Positions 51,269 through 59,792 of a stretch of 64,000 nucleotides of DNA are shown piece by piece; the stretch's first letter is position 1; each line of letters starts with the position of its first letter. The notes under the pieces are model-generated. The model made no database searches. It was not told the DNA's origin and saw only the letters and a program-made list of their open reading frames with translations. Source of the stretch: Nocardioides sp. J54 (GTDB lineage: Bacteria; Actinomycetota; Actinomycetes; Propionibacteriales; Nocardioidaceae); contig NZ_JAER01000011.1 in NCBI RefSeq assembly GCF_000519005.1, positions 26,389 through 90,388 of the forward strand, given 5' to 3'. A program made the position numbers and the translations under genes.

Positions 51269-53595
51269 GACGAGTCCTCGGGTGCATCAACCAGCTCGGC
51301 TTCAAGCAGGCGGCAACTCAACCGACCGCGGTTGAGCTCATCGGGCCGCCGACGTGTCTGGTGCTCCGCCAACTGGCCGGCATCGTTCAAGTACCCAATC
51401 AGACGGTTGACCGTGAGCGCACGGGCGTGGCTGTCCGTGAACGTCTGGTAGGGGGCACGGAACACTCGGCCATCGAGGAATTCTCCAGGACGCTGCTGGA
51501 TGAGGCGGGAGAGCGCGGCGGACGACGCGTACAGGATCCAGGCGCCGCTCTCACGAGCGTCCTGCCAGTCGGCGTCCATCCCCTCCTGAGCGAAACGCTG
51601 CTCGGCGGCTGCCTGCTCAGGCTCCATCACGTAGCCCCAGAAACCCTCCGAGTTGCCCGAGATCACTGGTCGCATCGTGCTCCGGACGCGATCGAGCAAG
51701 GCGTGCGCCGCGCCGCCGAGCGCCGTCGGTGTCACCTTCTGGTCGGGAAGGCAACGATCCATCAGGTCAGCGATGATTGAGCTGAGCGCCTGTGTGCTGC
51801 CTCGACGATCTCGGATGTGCTCAGCCACGCCGAGGACGGCGTACTCACGCGGGTCTGCGCCAAAGTCAGTGAAGAGACTGTGGCCGAAGTCCACGAACAC
51901 GTGAACGTCGGTTCCGCGCTGCTGCTGAACGTAGACGGGGACCCGCTGACCGTTCGTGTCCGAGACCTCGGTGCCGTTCAGGCCGTAGACAGTCACCTTC
52001 AGAGCATTCCCGAATCCGGGCAGCGAATACTCGCCCGAGATGTCGTGGAGGACCTCTCCCTGCTGGCGGTACCGCTCCTGCTTCTGATCCTCGGTCTCAC
52101 GTGGTGGGGTCGGGTCCTCGGGCTGCGGCTGTGAGTCAGTTGGATCGGGGATGTCAAGCCGGGATCGAGCGTCGTCGTCGCCGTCTCCGGGACCGGTTGA
52201 TTCGGGAGGCACGATGACCTTCGGCTCGTCGTGCTGCTTCGCCTGCTCGTACCAGATGTGATCGTCCTGGTACTCGGGGTCGCCCTTGCGGAACAGCTTC
52301 GCCCACTCACGGGCCTTCTCATGGATCGCGTGATCACCGTCTCCGGGGACCAGGTACTTAAGGCCGGGGTCGAGCCGTCGGTAACCGGTGAAGAGACGAC
52401 CGATCGGTGATTCGTTGGGCGGGTAACCGGCGTCGCGTGCGATGTTCGGCCGGAGAGGACCGTCCCCGCGCAGCGTGCGCACAACCTGCTTCCACTCGAT
52501 TGTGTTGTACTCAAAGGCGTTCTTCTGATAGTTGACGCGCACGTGATCGATGTGGATCTCGCCCACGATCCTGCCTTCGTTGGGCACCTCGATCGGATAC
52601 TCGCTCTCAGGGCGAGCTCCGAGTTCGTTGGGGTCCTCCCACGCGAAGATCCGCACGTCACGAACGAGAATCTTGCGACCGTTACGCAAGAAGTCGATGC
52701 CGAAGTCAGACTTGTGGGAGTAGCGCTGGATGCCCAGCCATCCCCTGATCCGGCGCTCGCGTTCCTCGAGCTCCGGACTGCCGCACTCCTCACACTCGCG
52801 GACCGTGAGGTCCTGCCAACGGCCGCAGTCGTGGCAGGCTTTCAGCGACGGCAACTCCTTATCGATTTCGATATATGCCGGGTACTTGACTCCCCGCTGG
52901 ACCACGAACCGGTCCTTGTTCCAGACGCATGGCAACAACGGCTGCACGGCCTTGCCGTCGACCCGGAGCGAGAAGTCACGCTCGCGCAGGAGATAGGAGT
53001 ACACATCGCCGAGTAGATCCCGGATCTTGGTCTGCTGGCGCGACAGCAGGTCGTGCTGCTCCTGCTTCAGATCGCTGACGATGACCTGGGTTCCGTGCTC
53101 AGCCGGATCATCCTTGGGCTCACGGATGACGGGAACGACGAAGTTGTCCTGGGTAGCCATCTTCCGGAGGTCCAGAGTGACGCTCACCCACTCGGAGTCC
53201 CCGGCGCGGGTCGTGCGTACCTGGGTCGTATTGCCGAGTCGAGCCGTGGCGATGTTGAAGCCCATGCCGAACAATCCGAGCTTGCCGTAGCGCGCATTGC
53301 TCGACCATCCGGCCGACAGCGCCATGTTGAGATGATCGAGGCTCATACCCCGGCCGTTGTCGCTGATCCACACCTGCGCGTCCCGGTGGTCAGAGTTGCG
53401 GCTGGGAAGGCTGATGGTGACCGTCGGCGTGTCGTCCTCCGGCGGGTCCGACAGGAAGTCGTCGAAGGCGTTGTCGATCAGCTCGGCCAGACACTGCCAC
53501 GGCGCGAACTCGATGTCACCGAGCACCGCCAACAGCCGTGGATGCGGCGTTACATCGATGCTCTCCCCGCCGATGGAGACCTCCTCATCGACCAC
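51265..53595 (-). CDS. GHKL (MutL/MORC/Hsp90-type) ATPase with zinc ribbon
   Basis: A 776-residue GHKL ATPase: Bergerat N box ELIDNAFDDFL near 40, G1 DNGRGMS near 80, G2 GLFGMGFNIATARLGN near 105. Following it is an S5-like fold and a zinc ribbon CHDCGR then CEECG (about 255-275). The remaining 450 residues are charged and include a linker rich in Pro/Asp. MutL/MORC-like ATPases of this build occur in restriction-modification loci. First gene of the minus-strand operon; ATG at 53595. Confidence 0.9.
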   Translation of the reverse strand: MVDEEVSIGGESIDVTPHPRLLAVLGDIEFAPWQCLAELIDNAFDDFLSDPPEDDTPTVTISLPSRNSDHRDAQVWISDNGRGMSLDHLNMALSAGWSSNARYGKLGLFGMGFNIATARLGNTTQVRTTRAGDSEWVSVTLDLRKMATQDNFVVPVIREPKDDPAEHGTQVIVSDLKQEQHDLLSRQQTKIRDLLGDVYSYLLRERDFSLRVDGKAVQPLLPCVWNKDRFVVQRGVKYPAYIEIDKELPSLKACHDCGRWQDLTVRECEECGSPELEERERRIRGWLGIQRYSHKSDFGIDFLRNGRKILVRDVRIFAWEDPNELGARPESEYPIEVPNEGRIVGEIHIDHVRVNYQKNAFEYNTIEWKQVVRTLRGDGPLRPNIARDAGYPPNESPIGRLFTGYRRLDPGLKYLVPGDGDHAIHEKAREWAKLFRKGDPEYQDDHIWYEQAKQHDEPKVIVPPESTGPGDGDDDARSRLDIPDPTDSQPQPEDPTPPRETEDQKQERYRQQGEVLHDISGEYSLPGFGNALKVTVYGLNGTEVSDTNGQRVPVYVQQQRGTDVHVFVDFGHSLFTDFGADPREYAVLGVAEHIRDRRGSTQALSSIIADLMDRCLPDQKVTPTALGGAAHALLDRVRSTMRPVISGNSEGFWGYVMEPEQAAAEQRFAQEGMDADWQDARESGAWILYASSAALSRLIQQRPGEFLDGRVFRAPYQTFTDSHARALTVNRLIGYLNDAGQLAEHQTRRRPDELNRGRLSCRLLEAELVDAPEDSS

Positions 53596-53817
53596 AGTTG
53601 ACCCTTCCCTCGACCCTCGTCTGCTCTGTCTGGATGCGACTGTCCGACCCTAACCGCCGCGTCCGACACAGCTGACCAAAACGGCCCGTAACGACCGAAG
53701 GATGCGCTCGCGTGGGAGCCGCCGCCGCGCCCCACTCGTTGTGCCCAGTGCAGGAACCCCGGTCGCCACTCTCGCTGCCTCGTTCGACCACGCGTCGAGC
53801 GCTTCGCACTGGCGCGA
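53596..53817. promoter_or_regulatory. Divergent promoter region of the defence island
   Basis: 222 bases between the GHKL-ATPase start and the FRG-protein start on opposite strands. No ORF is supported. Both operons must be transcribed from here. No clear operator palindrome is visible. Confidence 0.5.
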
Positions 53818-54654
53818 GTGATCGACCCTCGCGGCCAAGATCCGGCTGCTAACTTGACGGCCGTGATTGATGTGGCCGCCGATGACGAACCTGCCATTCC
53901 GACGATCGGTTCGGTGGAGGACCTCATGCGGGTGCTGGCACCGATCACGGCGGACGGCCGCGAAGTGTGGTACCGAGGTCATCGCGACCTCAGTTGGCGG
54001 CTTGAAGCATCCGCCTACCGAGTGGAGCGCCACCGAACCGGTGAGCGAGCCATGCTCGCCAGATTTCGCCAAGAAGCTGCCGCCGCCGGATTGCAGTACG
54101 CATTCGACGAATGGGGCTGGATCACCTTCGCCCAACACCACGCTCTGCCAACTCGACTCCTTGACTGGTCGCAGGGGCCACTCGTGGCGCTGTTCTTCGC
54201 GTGCGAGGTGGGACCAGACTCCGATAAGACCGGCGTCGAGACCGACGGAGAGTTCTTCGTCCTCCATCCCAACGATCTGAACGTCGAAGCGGGGGACAGC
54301 GACGGCGGGCATCCCCGACTGTTGTCGGACGCAGATGGCAAGCTCCGGGACTACCTGCCTGGAAGAGATGCTGAGAACCCTTCGAAGCCCCGCGCCGTGA
54401 TCGCGCCCCTGGTATTCGACAGGATTCGCTTCCAGACCGGAACCTTCACCGTGGCGCAGCTTCCGGCGGCTACCGCCGATCCCGAACCCTTGAGAAAGGC
54501 GCGCGCGTTGCAGTCCTTCACCATTCCCGGGGATACCAAGGCACACCTCCGTGAGCAGCTCGATGCCCTCGGCTTTAACGAGGTCTCGATCTACCGAGAC
54601 CTCGATCGCATAGCGATCCGCATCAAGGACGGTCATGGGCGGGGCGTGGCATGA
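53818..54654 (+). CDS. FRG-domain protein
   Basis: A 278-residue protein. The FRG domain (residues about 45-130) has VWYRGHRDLSWRLEASAYR, then WITFAQHHALPTRLLDWSQG and VALFFACE, the family's YRG(H/Q) and HHGLPTRLLDWT-type boxes. FRG domains are common in phage-defence genes; their biochemical role is not firmly known. GTG at 53818 is used, with GTG at 53863 as an alternative. Its stop overlaps the DUF262 start (ATGA). Confidence 0.88.
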   Translation: MIDPRGQDPAANLTAVIDVAADDEPAIPTIGSVEDLMRVLAPITADGREVWYRGHRDLSWRLEASAYRVERHRTGERAMLARFRQEAAAAGLQYAFDEWGWITFAQHHALPTRLLDWSQGPLVALFFACEVGPDSDKTGVETDGEFFVLHPNDLNVEAGDSDGGHPRLLSDADGKLRDYLPGRDAENPSKPRAVIAPLVFDRIRFQTGTFTVAQLPAATADPEPLRKARALQSFTIPGDTKAHLREQLDALGFNEVSIYRDLDRIAIRIKDGHGRGVA

Positions 54655-55805
54655 AAATCAGGACCGAACTCCTGCCGGAGATCAGCGTCTCGCGGTTCCT
54701 GCGTATGAAGAACGTGGTGGACCTGGACCCGCCCTATCAACGTGAGGGCGACGTCTGGAAACCCACCGCTCGGAGCGTCCTGATTGACTCGATCATCAAC
54801 GGTCTAGACGTGCCGAAGCTGTACTTTGAGGCCGCGACCGCGCGAAGAGTTGGGCCTGATGGCCTCGCGTATCAATATGCTGTCATCGACGGGAAGCAGC
54901 GCCTGGGAGCCATCCTTGCGTTTCTCGCGGGTCAACTCGCGTTGGCGGAGGACTTTCTTTATTTCGAAGACGAAACCGTCAGAGCTGCAGGCATGACGCT
55001 TCCGGACCTAGAAGAGCAGTATCCACAGCTCGCGCGTCGGTTTCTGGATTACGAGTTGCCAATCGTCAGGGTCAGCAGCGACAGCGGCGACCTGATTGAA
55101 GAAATGTTCCAGCGCCTAAACGCGTCGACTTCTCTCAACGCCGCAGAACGCCGGAACGCACTGACCGGACCGACTAGGGATGCCGCGAACGCGCTTGCTG
55201 AACATCAGCTGTTGATCGCCCACTCGCCCATCCGCAGCGCCCGGTACAAGTACCGCGAACTAGGCGCGAAGTTCTTGGCCATCGAGCATCAGCTGGCGAC
55301 ACGCGGGAAGATCGTCGATACGAAGGCGGACACCCTCTACGACCTCTTCGTGGCGACGCGGGGTGCGTCGCCTCGAATCGCCGCCGCAGACATGGACGGC
55401 TACAAGGCGAACGCCGAGCGGACTCTCGATCGAATGGTCAAGATCTTCGAGCGAGACGATCGACTTCTCGCCTCGATCGGCACCGTCGTCGTCTATTACA
55501 TCGCGTTCCTTACTAAGACCTTTGCTGATCAGGTCAATCGCGGAATGCTGGCTGAATTCGAGGATCTCAGACGCAAGGCAGCGCAGATGGCCGAGGATGA
55601 TCCGGAATACACCAGACCCGCCAACGCGAGGCTCCGCGAGTACAACGTTTTCGTCCAGTCGACGAACGACGGGCGCGCGCTCGCGCGGCGGGCGGAGATC
55701 CTTGTGGCCTACGTTGGCGGGCACACTGCGGGCGACCCGTTGCCTGGCCTCGACGGACTCGGCGACGGCGAACTGCCGGACCGGGACGAGACAGAGGAAT
55801 CCTGA
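54651..55805 (+). CDS. DUF262 (ParB-like nuclease fold) protein
   Basis: A 384-residue protein. VDLDPPYQREGDVWKPTARS (residues 23-42), ILDSIINGLDVPKLYFE-like IDSIINGLDVPKLYFE, and YAVIDGKQRLGAILAFL (about 75-92) are the DUF262 boxes (DGQQR-type motif as DGKQRL). DUF262 proteins, such as GmrS, act as NTP-dependent DNA nicking or restriction enzymes. C-terminal half is helical. It is coupled to the FRG gene, so the pair may act together. Confidence 0.88.
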   Translation: MKIRTELLPEISVSRFLRMKNVVDLDPPYQREGDVWKPTARSVLIDSIINGLDVPKLYFEAATARRVGPDGLAYQYAVIDGKQRLGAILAFLAGQLALAEDFLYFEDETVRAAGMTLPDLEEQYPQLARRFLDYELPIVRVSSDSGDLIEEMFQRLNASTSLNAAERRNALTGPTRDAANALAEHQLLIAHSPIRSARYKYRELGAKFLAIEHQLATRGKIVDTKADTLYDLFVATRGASPRIAAADMDGYKANAERTLDRMVKIFERDDRLLASIGTVVVYYIAFLTKTFADQVNRGMLAEFEDLRRKAAQMAEDDPEYTRPANARLREYNVFVQSTNDGRALARRAEILVAYVGGHTAGDPLPGLDGLGDGELPDRDETEES

Positions 55806-55966
55806 GTACGCCCACCGTGCACATGCCACCCAAGCGCGCGTGGATCCAGATTCGCGTCCACCGCCAACTCGGGCCCACCCGTATCGAGCCGACGATGTGA
55901 GGAGACCTAGATGCGGACAGCATCGGCGGTACCTGAGTCGCCATTGACCGAAACGGCTGTAGCCAC

Positions 55967-57973
55967 ATGCAGGCCGTTCATAGTGGGACGGTGACATTGC
56001 CGTCGAGTGCGCGTGAGCGACTCGTAGATCCGCTAATGGCGCGTTCGTACTCGACCGTCGAACTACGAACGACGCACTCGCTGCCGATTCCCTCGGGCGC
56101 CTGGGCGACACGCATCGGTGCCCTGACCTCCGCGATCGTAGACCTCGCATCGGTTGCGCCGTCACTCTCCGCAGGCTTTGATGCGTGCCGGCAGGGCGTG
56201 GAGCATGTCATGAGCGAGGCGACCGCGGTGGTTTCCCACTTCCTCGCGCTCCAGCCGTTCGCGCCCTTCGACCACGAGGCAGCCGAGCGGCTGCTCACCC
56301 TCGTGGATCGTCGCTTGAATGATGTAGCGGAGCGCCTGCTCGCTGGGGATGAGGTCGAGGTCGATCTCGTCCTCCGTGATGAGGCTGAGCGGTGGACTGC
56401 CGTAGGAGGCTGCGCGGGTGTGAGGGCTGCGCTCTGCGAGGCGTTCGCGATGCCGGATCCTCCCATCGATGAGACAGGCGAGTTTCGAGCGGAGTGGGTG
56501 CTTGCGCACTATGCGTATAGGGGCAATGACCTGCTGCCACGCCTGTTGCCGCACCTGGCCTCACTGGGTGTGCCCGCTCTGACAGATGTCCTTGCCGCCG
56601 TCACGGTCGTTGGGGAGATCGTGTCGCGTGTAGACCCTGCGACCGCGTACGTTGAAATGGACGAGTTGATCGGTCGTTTCCTCTCGGCCGATCACGAGAC
56701 CGGCATTGCTGTTCGCAGCCACCTCACGCTCATGGAGCCAGCCATGCGGCGCGCGACGAGCGCCGCCGCTCGCGCCTCTCAACTGGTCAGGGATGCGGGG
56801 GAGTCGGACGAGACGCGGGCAAATGCGCTCGCGGACAGCTACAAGCGGCTTGTAGAGGGTCCCTTCAGACAGTTCTCTTGGGCGATGTTCTGCCTTGGCG
56901 AAGGGACGTGGAGCGACCCGCCGACCTTGGGCGTGCTCCGTGATCGGCTCGTTGCTGCTGGGGGCCGGCTGGGCCACGTCACCGCCCGAGTCGTGATTCC
57001 AGAGCTAAGGAACGGCGAGGCTCACGAGACGTTGGTGTGGGACGGCTTCGCAGAACACTTCGTGACCGAAGGCGTCCAGATTTCCGCGCAGCAGGTCGTG
57101 GACAGCGCCGAGCTTGCCCAGTGCTTTGTAGCGGGCTGTGAGGCGGGACTGGCTGCCATCCGATTTCTTGATCTCTCGGGCCCGGTGCCGCCGCTGCCCG
57201 AACACGACGAGCCGGGCAGAATGCCCACGTGGCGGCGGGTTCAGGCGTTCTTCGGGACGAACCGTCTTCGCCTCCTCGACGCGAGCCTGAACACACGCCA
57301 CGCGTCGCTGAGCGTTGAGCGGCTCGGGCTCACCGATGTAAATCCCTGCATCCAGGCACTCGTGCTTTCGCGCCGGCTCTTGCCCAGCGTCGAGAGCTTC
57401 TCTGTCCGGGACTCGGGGGGTGAGGTCATGATCTCCGTGTCTGCCGACGCGCTCGCTGCGACCATGCCGGCCTGGGAGTTCGCGGTTGCCAACCTCGACC
57501 AGATCCCCCTGGCGACCTTCTTGCCAGCCAACCTCGACGCCCGCATGCGTATCGAGCAACACAACGTTGCCATCCGCTCCGCCGCGTGGATTGCGGTCGA
57601 TGACGCGGTCGGCATCATCGATGGCAGCCCCGAAGTCTGGGAGGAGGAGGATCGCTCCCTTATCGATACGAGGCTTCACGTTGTGGAGCTTGCCGTTCGA
57701 GCTACGAGGCAGCATCTCGGCACCCCGGCGCCACGTCTCGACAGCGTCGCCGGTTCCGTCGCAGCCCTTCGCACCTGGATCACCCAGCAGCGTCCGACCC
57801 GTGCGCGCCTCGCAGAGCACCGCAGCGAGTTCGCACGCCTTCGCATGCAGTGGGAGAACTGGGGTCCAGTCCCTAGGCACCCGCTCGTTTCCGAGGACGA
57901 CACCCGAGATCCAAACGAACGTCAGCCCAGACTGCGGAAGGCTCCCAAAGACTTGGCGTTCCGCACCCTGTGA
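55967..57973 (+). CDS. Large unrecognised protein of the defence island
   Basis: A 668-residue helical protein of no recognised family. Stretches HFLALQPFAPFDHEAAERLL (about 88-107) and LAELAQCFVAGCEAGLAAIR-like helices are typical of scaffold or HEPN-like sensors, but no HEPN RxxxxH or nuclease motif is evident. Start uncertain: ATG at 55967 (MQAVHSGTV) or 56036 (MARSYSTVELR). It lies 161 bases after the DUF262 gene on the same strand and is followed by a terminator. Confidence 0.65.
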   Translation: MQAVHSGTVTLPSSARERLVDPLMARSYSTVELRTTHSLPIPSGAWATRIGALTSAIVDLASVAPSLSAGFDACRQGVEHVMSEATAVVSHFLALQPFAPFDHEAAERLLTLVDRRLNDVAERLLAGDEVEVDLVLRDEAERWTAVGGCAGVRAALCEAFAMPDPPIDETGEFRAEWVLAHYAYRGNDLLPRLLPHLASLGVPALTDVLAAVTVVGEIVSRVDPATAYVEMDELIGRFLSADHETGIAVRSHLTLMEPAMRRATSAAARASQLVRDAGESDETRANALADSYKRLVEGPFRQFSWAMFCLGEGTWSDPPTLGVLRDRLVAAGGRLGHVTARVVIPELRNGEAHETLVWDGFAEHFVTEGVQISAQQVVDSAELAQCFVAGCEAGLAAIRFLDLSGPVPPLPEHDEPGRMPTWRRVQAFFGTNRLRLLDASLNTRHASLSVERLGLTDVNPCIQALVLSRRLLPSVESFSVRDSGGEVMISVSADALAATMPAWEFAVANLDQIPLATFLPANLDARMRIEQHNVAIRSAAWIAVDDAVGIIDGSPEVWEEEDRSLIDTRLHVVELAVRATRQHLGTPAPRLDSVAGSVAALRTWITQQRPTRARLAEHRSEFARLRMQWENWGPVPRHPLVSEDDTRDPNERQPRLRKAPKDLAFRTL

Positions 57974-58049
57974 CACCCGATCACGTGGCCCGAACAGCGC
58001 TGCAGTTGACCAGTCACGTGGGCCGCACTGGGGCCGCAGAAGAACGAGA

Positions 58050-58105
58050 AACGACCCCTGACGCTGGAAGACGTTGGAAGGTGTCTTCGCAGGTCAGGGG
58101 CCGTT
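58050..58105 (+). terminator. Nested hairpin terminator after the defence island
   Basis: Outer arms AACGACCCCTGAC (58050-58062) and GTCAGGGGCCGTT (58093-58105), with an inner stem GAAGAC/GTCTTC at 58066-58071 and 58082-58087 and a short apical loop. CCGTTTTC follows, a modest T-tract. It ends plus-strand transcription 38 bases before the convergent glnA stop, at the probable edge between island and chromosome. Confidence 0.75.
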
Positions 58106-58142
58106 TTCAGGCACCTAGCCGGTGGGCATTACCCACGCCGGA

Positions 58143-59564
58143 CTAAATGTCGTAGTACAGCTCGAACTCGTGCGGGTGCGGGCGCAGCTGGACCGGGGCG
58201 ATCTCGTTGGCCCGCTTGTAGTCCACCCAGGTCTCGATGAGGTCGGGGGTGAACACGTTGCCGACGGTGAGGAAGTCGTGGTCGGCCTCCAGCGCGTCGA
58301 GCACGGCACCGAGCGAGGTCGGCACCTGGGCGATCTCGGCCATCTCGTCCGGCGGGAGCTCGTAGATGTCCTTGTCGATCGGGGCGGCCGGCTCGATCTT
58401 GTTCTGGATGCCGTCGAGGCCGGCGAGCATCAGGGCCGAGAAGGCGAGGTACGGGTTCGCCGACGGGTCGGGGAAGCGGGTCTCGATGCGCTTGGCCTTC
58501 GGGTTCGTGCCCGTGATCGGGATGCGGACCGAGGCGGAGCGGTTGCGCGAGGAGTAGACCAGCGAGATCGGGGCCTCGTAGCCCGGCACCAGGCGGTGGT
58601 AGGAGTTCACCGTAGGGTTGGTGAAGGCGAGCAGCGCCGGGGCGTGCTCGAGGATGCCGCCGATGTACCAGCGCGCGAGGTCCGAGAGGCCGCCGTAGCC
58701 GGTCTCGTCGTAGAAGAGCGGCTCGCCGTCCTTCCAGAGGGACTGGTGGACGTGCATGCCGGAGCCGTTGTCACCGAAGATCGGCTTCGGCATGAAGGTG
58801 ACCGACTTGCCCTGCTCCCACGCGGTGTTCTTGATGAGGTACTTGAACTTCATCACGTCGTCGGCGGCGCGCAGCAGCGTGTCGAACTTGTAGTTGATCT
58901 CGGCCTGGCCCGCGGTGCCGACCTCGTGGTGGGCGCGCTCGACCTGGAGGCCGCAGAGCTCGAGGTTCTTGACCATGTCGCCGCGGAGGTCGCTGTAGTG
59001 GTCGTACGGCTCGACGGGGAAGTAGCCACCCTTGAGCCGGGTCTTGTAGCCGCGGTTGTGCTCGTCGTTCTTGCCCGAGTTCCACCAGCCCTCGACGGAG
59101 TCGATGTGGTAGTAGCCCTCGTTGACGCCCGTGGAGTAGCGGACGTTGTCGAAGATGTAGAACTCGGCCTCGGGGGCGAAGAACGCGGTGTCCGCGATGC
59201 CGGTGCTGGAGAGGTACGCCAGCGCCTTCTTCGCGATGTTGCGCGGGTCGCGTGAGTACGCCTCGCCCGTGATCGGGTCGTGGATGAAGAAGTTGACGTT
59301 GAGCGTCTTCGCCTTGCGGAACGGGTCGACGTACGCCGTCGTCGGGTCCGGGAACAGCGACATGTCCGACTCGTTGATCGCCTGGAAGCCACGGATCGAG
59401 GAGCCGTCGAAGCCGAGACCGTCGTCGAAGACGGACTGGTCGAAGGACGAGGCGGGCACGGTGAAGTGCTGCATCACGCCCGGCAGGTCGCAGAAGCGGA
59501 CGTCGATCATCTCGACGCCCTCGTCCTTGATGAACTTGAGCAGCTCTTCGCTGTTGTTGAACAT
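58143..59564 (-). CDS. glnA: Glutamine synthetase type I
   Basis: A 473-residue [18 protein letters not shown] near 130, [16 protein letters not shown] near 208, [14 protein letters not shown] near 268 and [11 protein letters not shown] near 340. [11 protein letters not shown] (Tyr near 397) is the adenylylation-site region, so activity may be regulated by adenylylation. It makes glutamine from glutamate, ammonia and ATP. A strong AAGGAGGAACGA precedes the ATG. Core gene; supports a chromosomal position for this end. Confidence 0.97.
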   Translation of the reverse strand: MFNNSEELLKFIKDEGVEMIDVRFCDLPGVMQHFTVPASSFDQSVFDDGLGFDGSSIRGFQAINESDMSLFPDPTTAYVDPFRKAKTLNVNFFIHDPITGEAYSRDPRNIAKKALAYLSSTGIADTAFFAPEAEFYIFDNVRYSTGVNEGYYHIDSVEGWWNSGKNDEHNRGYKTRLKGGYFPVEPYDHYSDLRGDMVKNLELCGLQVERAHHEVGTAGQAEINYKFDTLLRAADDVMKFKYLIKNTAWEQGKSVTFMPKPIFGDNGSGMHVHQSLWKDGEPLFYDETGYGGLSDLARWYIGGILEHAPALLAFTNPTVNSYHRLVPGYEAPISLVYSSRNRSASVRIPITGTNPKAKRIETRFPDPSANPYLAFSALMLAGLDGIQNKIEPAAPIDKDIYELPPDEMAEIAQVPTSLGAVLDALEADHDFLTVGNVFTPDLIETWVDYKRANEIAPVQLRPHPHEFELYYDI

Positions 59565-59730
59565 TCGTTCCTCCTTGGCTGCGCTCCGCGGCGAGCCATT
59601 CGGTCAGCCGGTGTCGGTTCTGGACCGGCGGCGCTCCGTCGCGTCGCTTCTCCTGCCCAGCAACCTACCGAACAGGCAGTTTCCCGACCGTCACTGAAAT
59701 GTTTCTGCCGTGTAACAGATTCTCAAATGA

Positions 59731-59767
59731 CCCGACGGCCACGCCAGCAGGGGGCGTGGCCGTCGGG
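59731..59767 (-). terminator. Perfect 15-bp-stem terminator after the type III glutamine synthetase
   Basis: CCCGACGGCCACGCC (59731-59745), loop of seven bases, GGCGTGGCCGTCGGG (59753-59767). It sits 25 bases downstream of the minus-strand glutamine synthetase stop at 59793, before the glnA promoter. The T-tract is weak (TCATTTG). Confidence 0.85.
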
Positions 59768-59792
59768 CCGAGGCGGTGCAGGTGGTGCAGGG

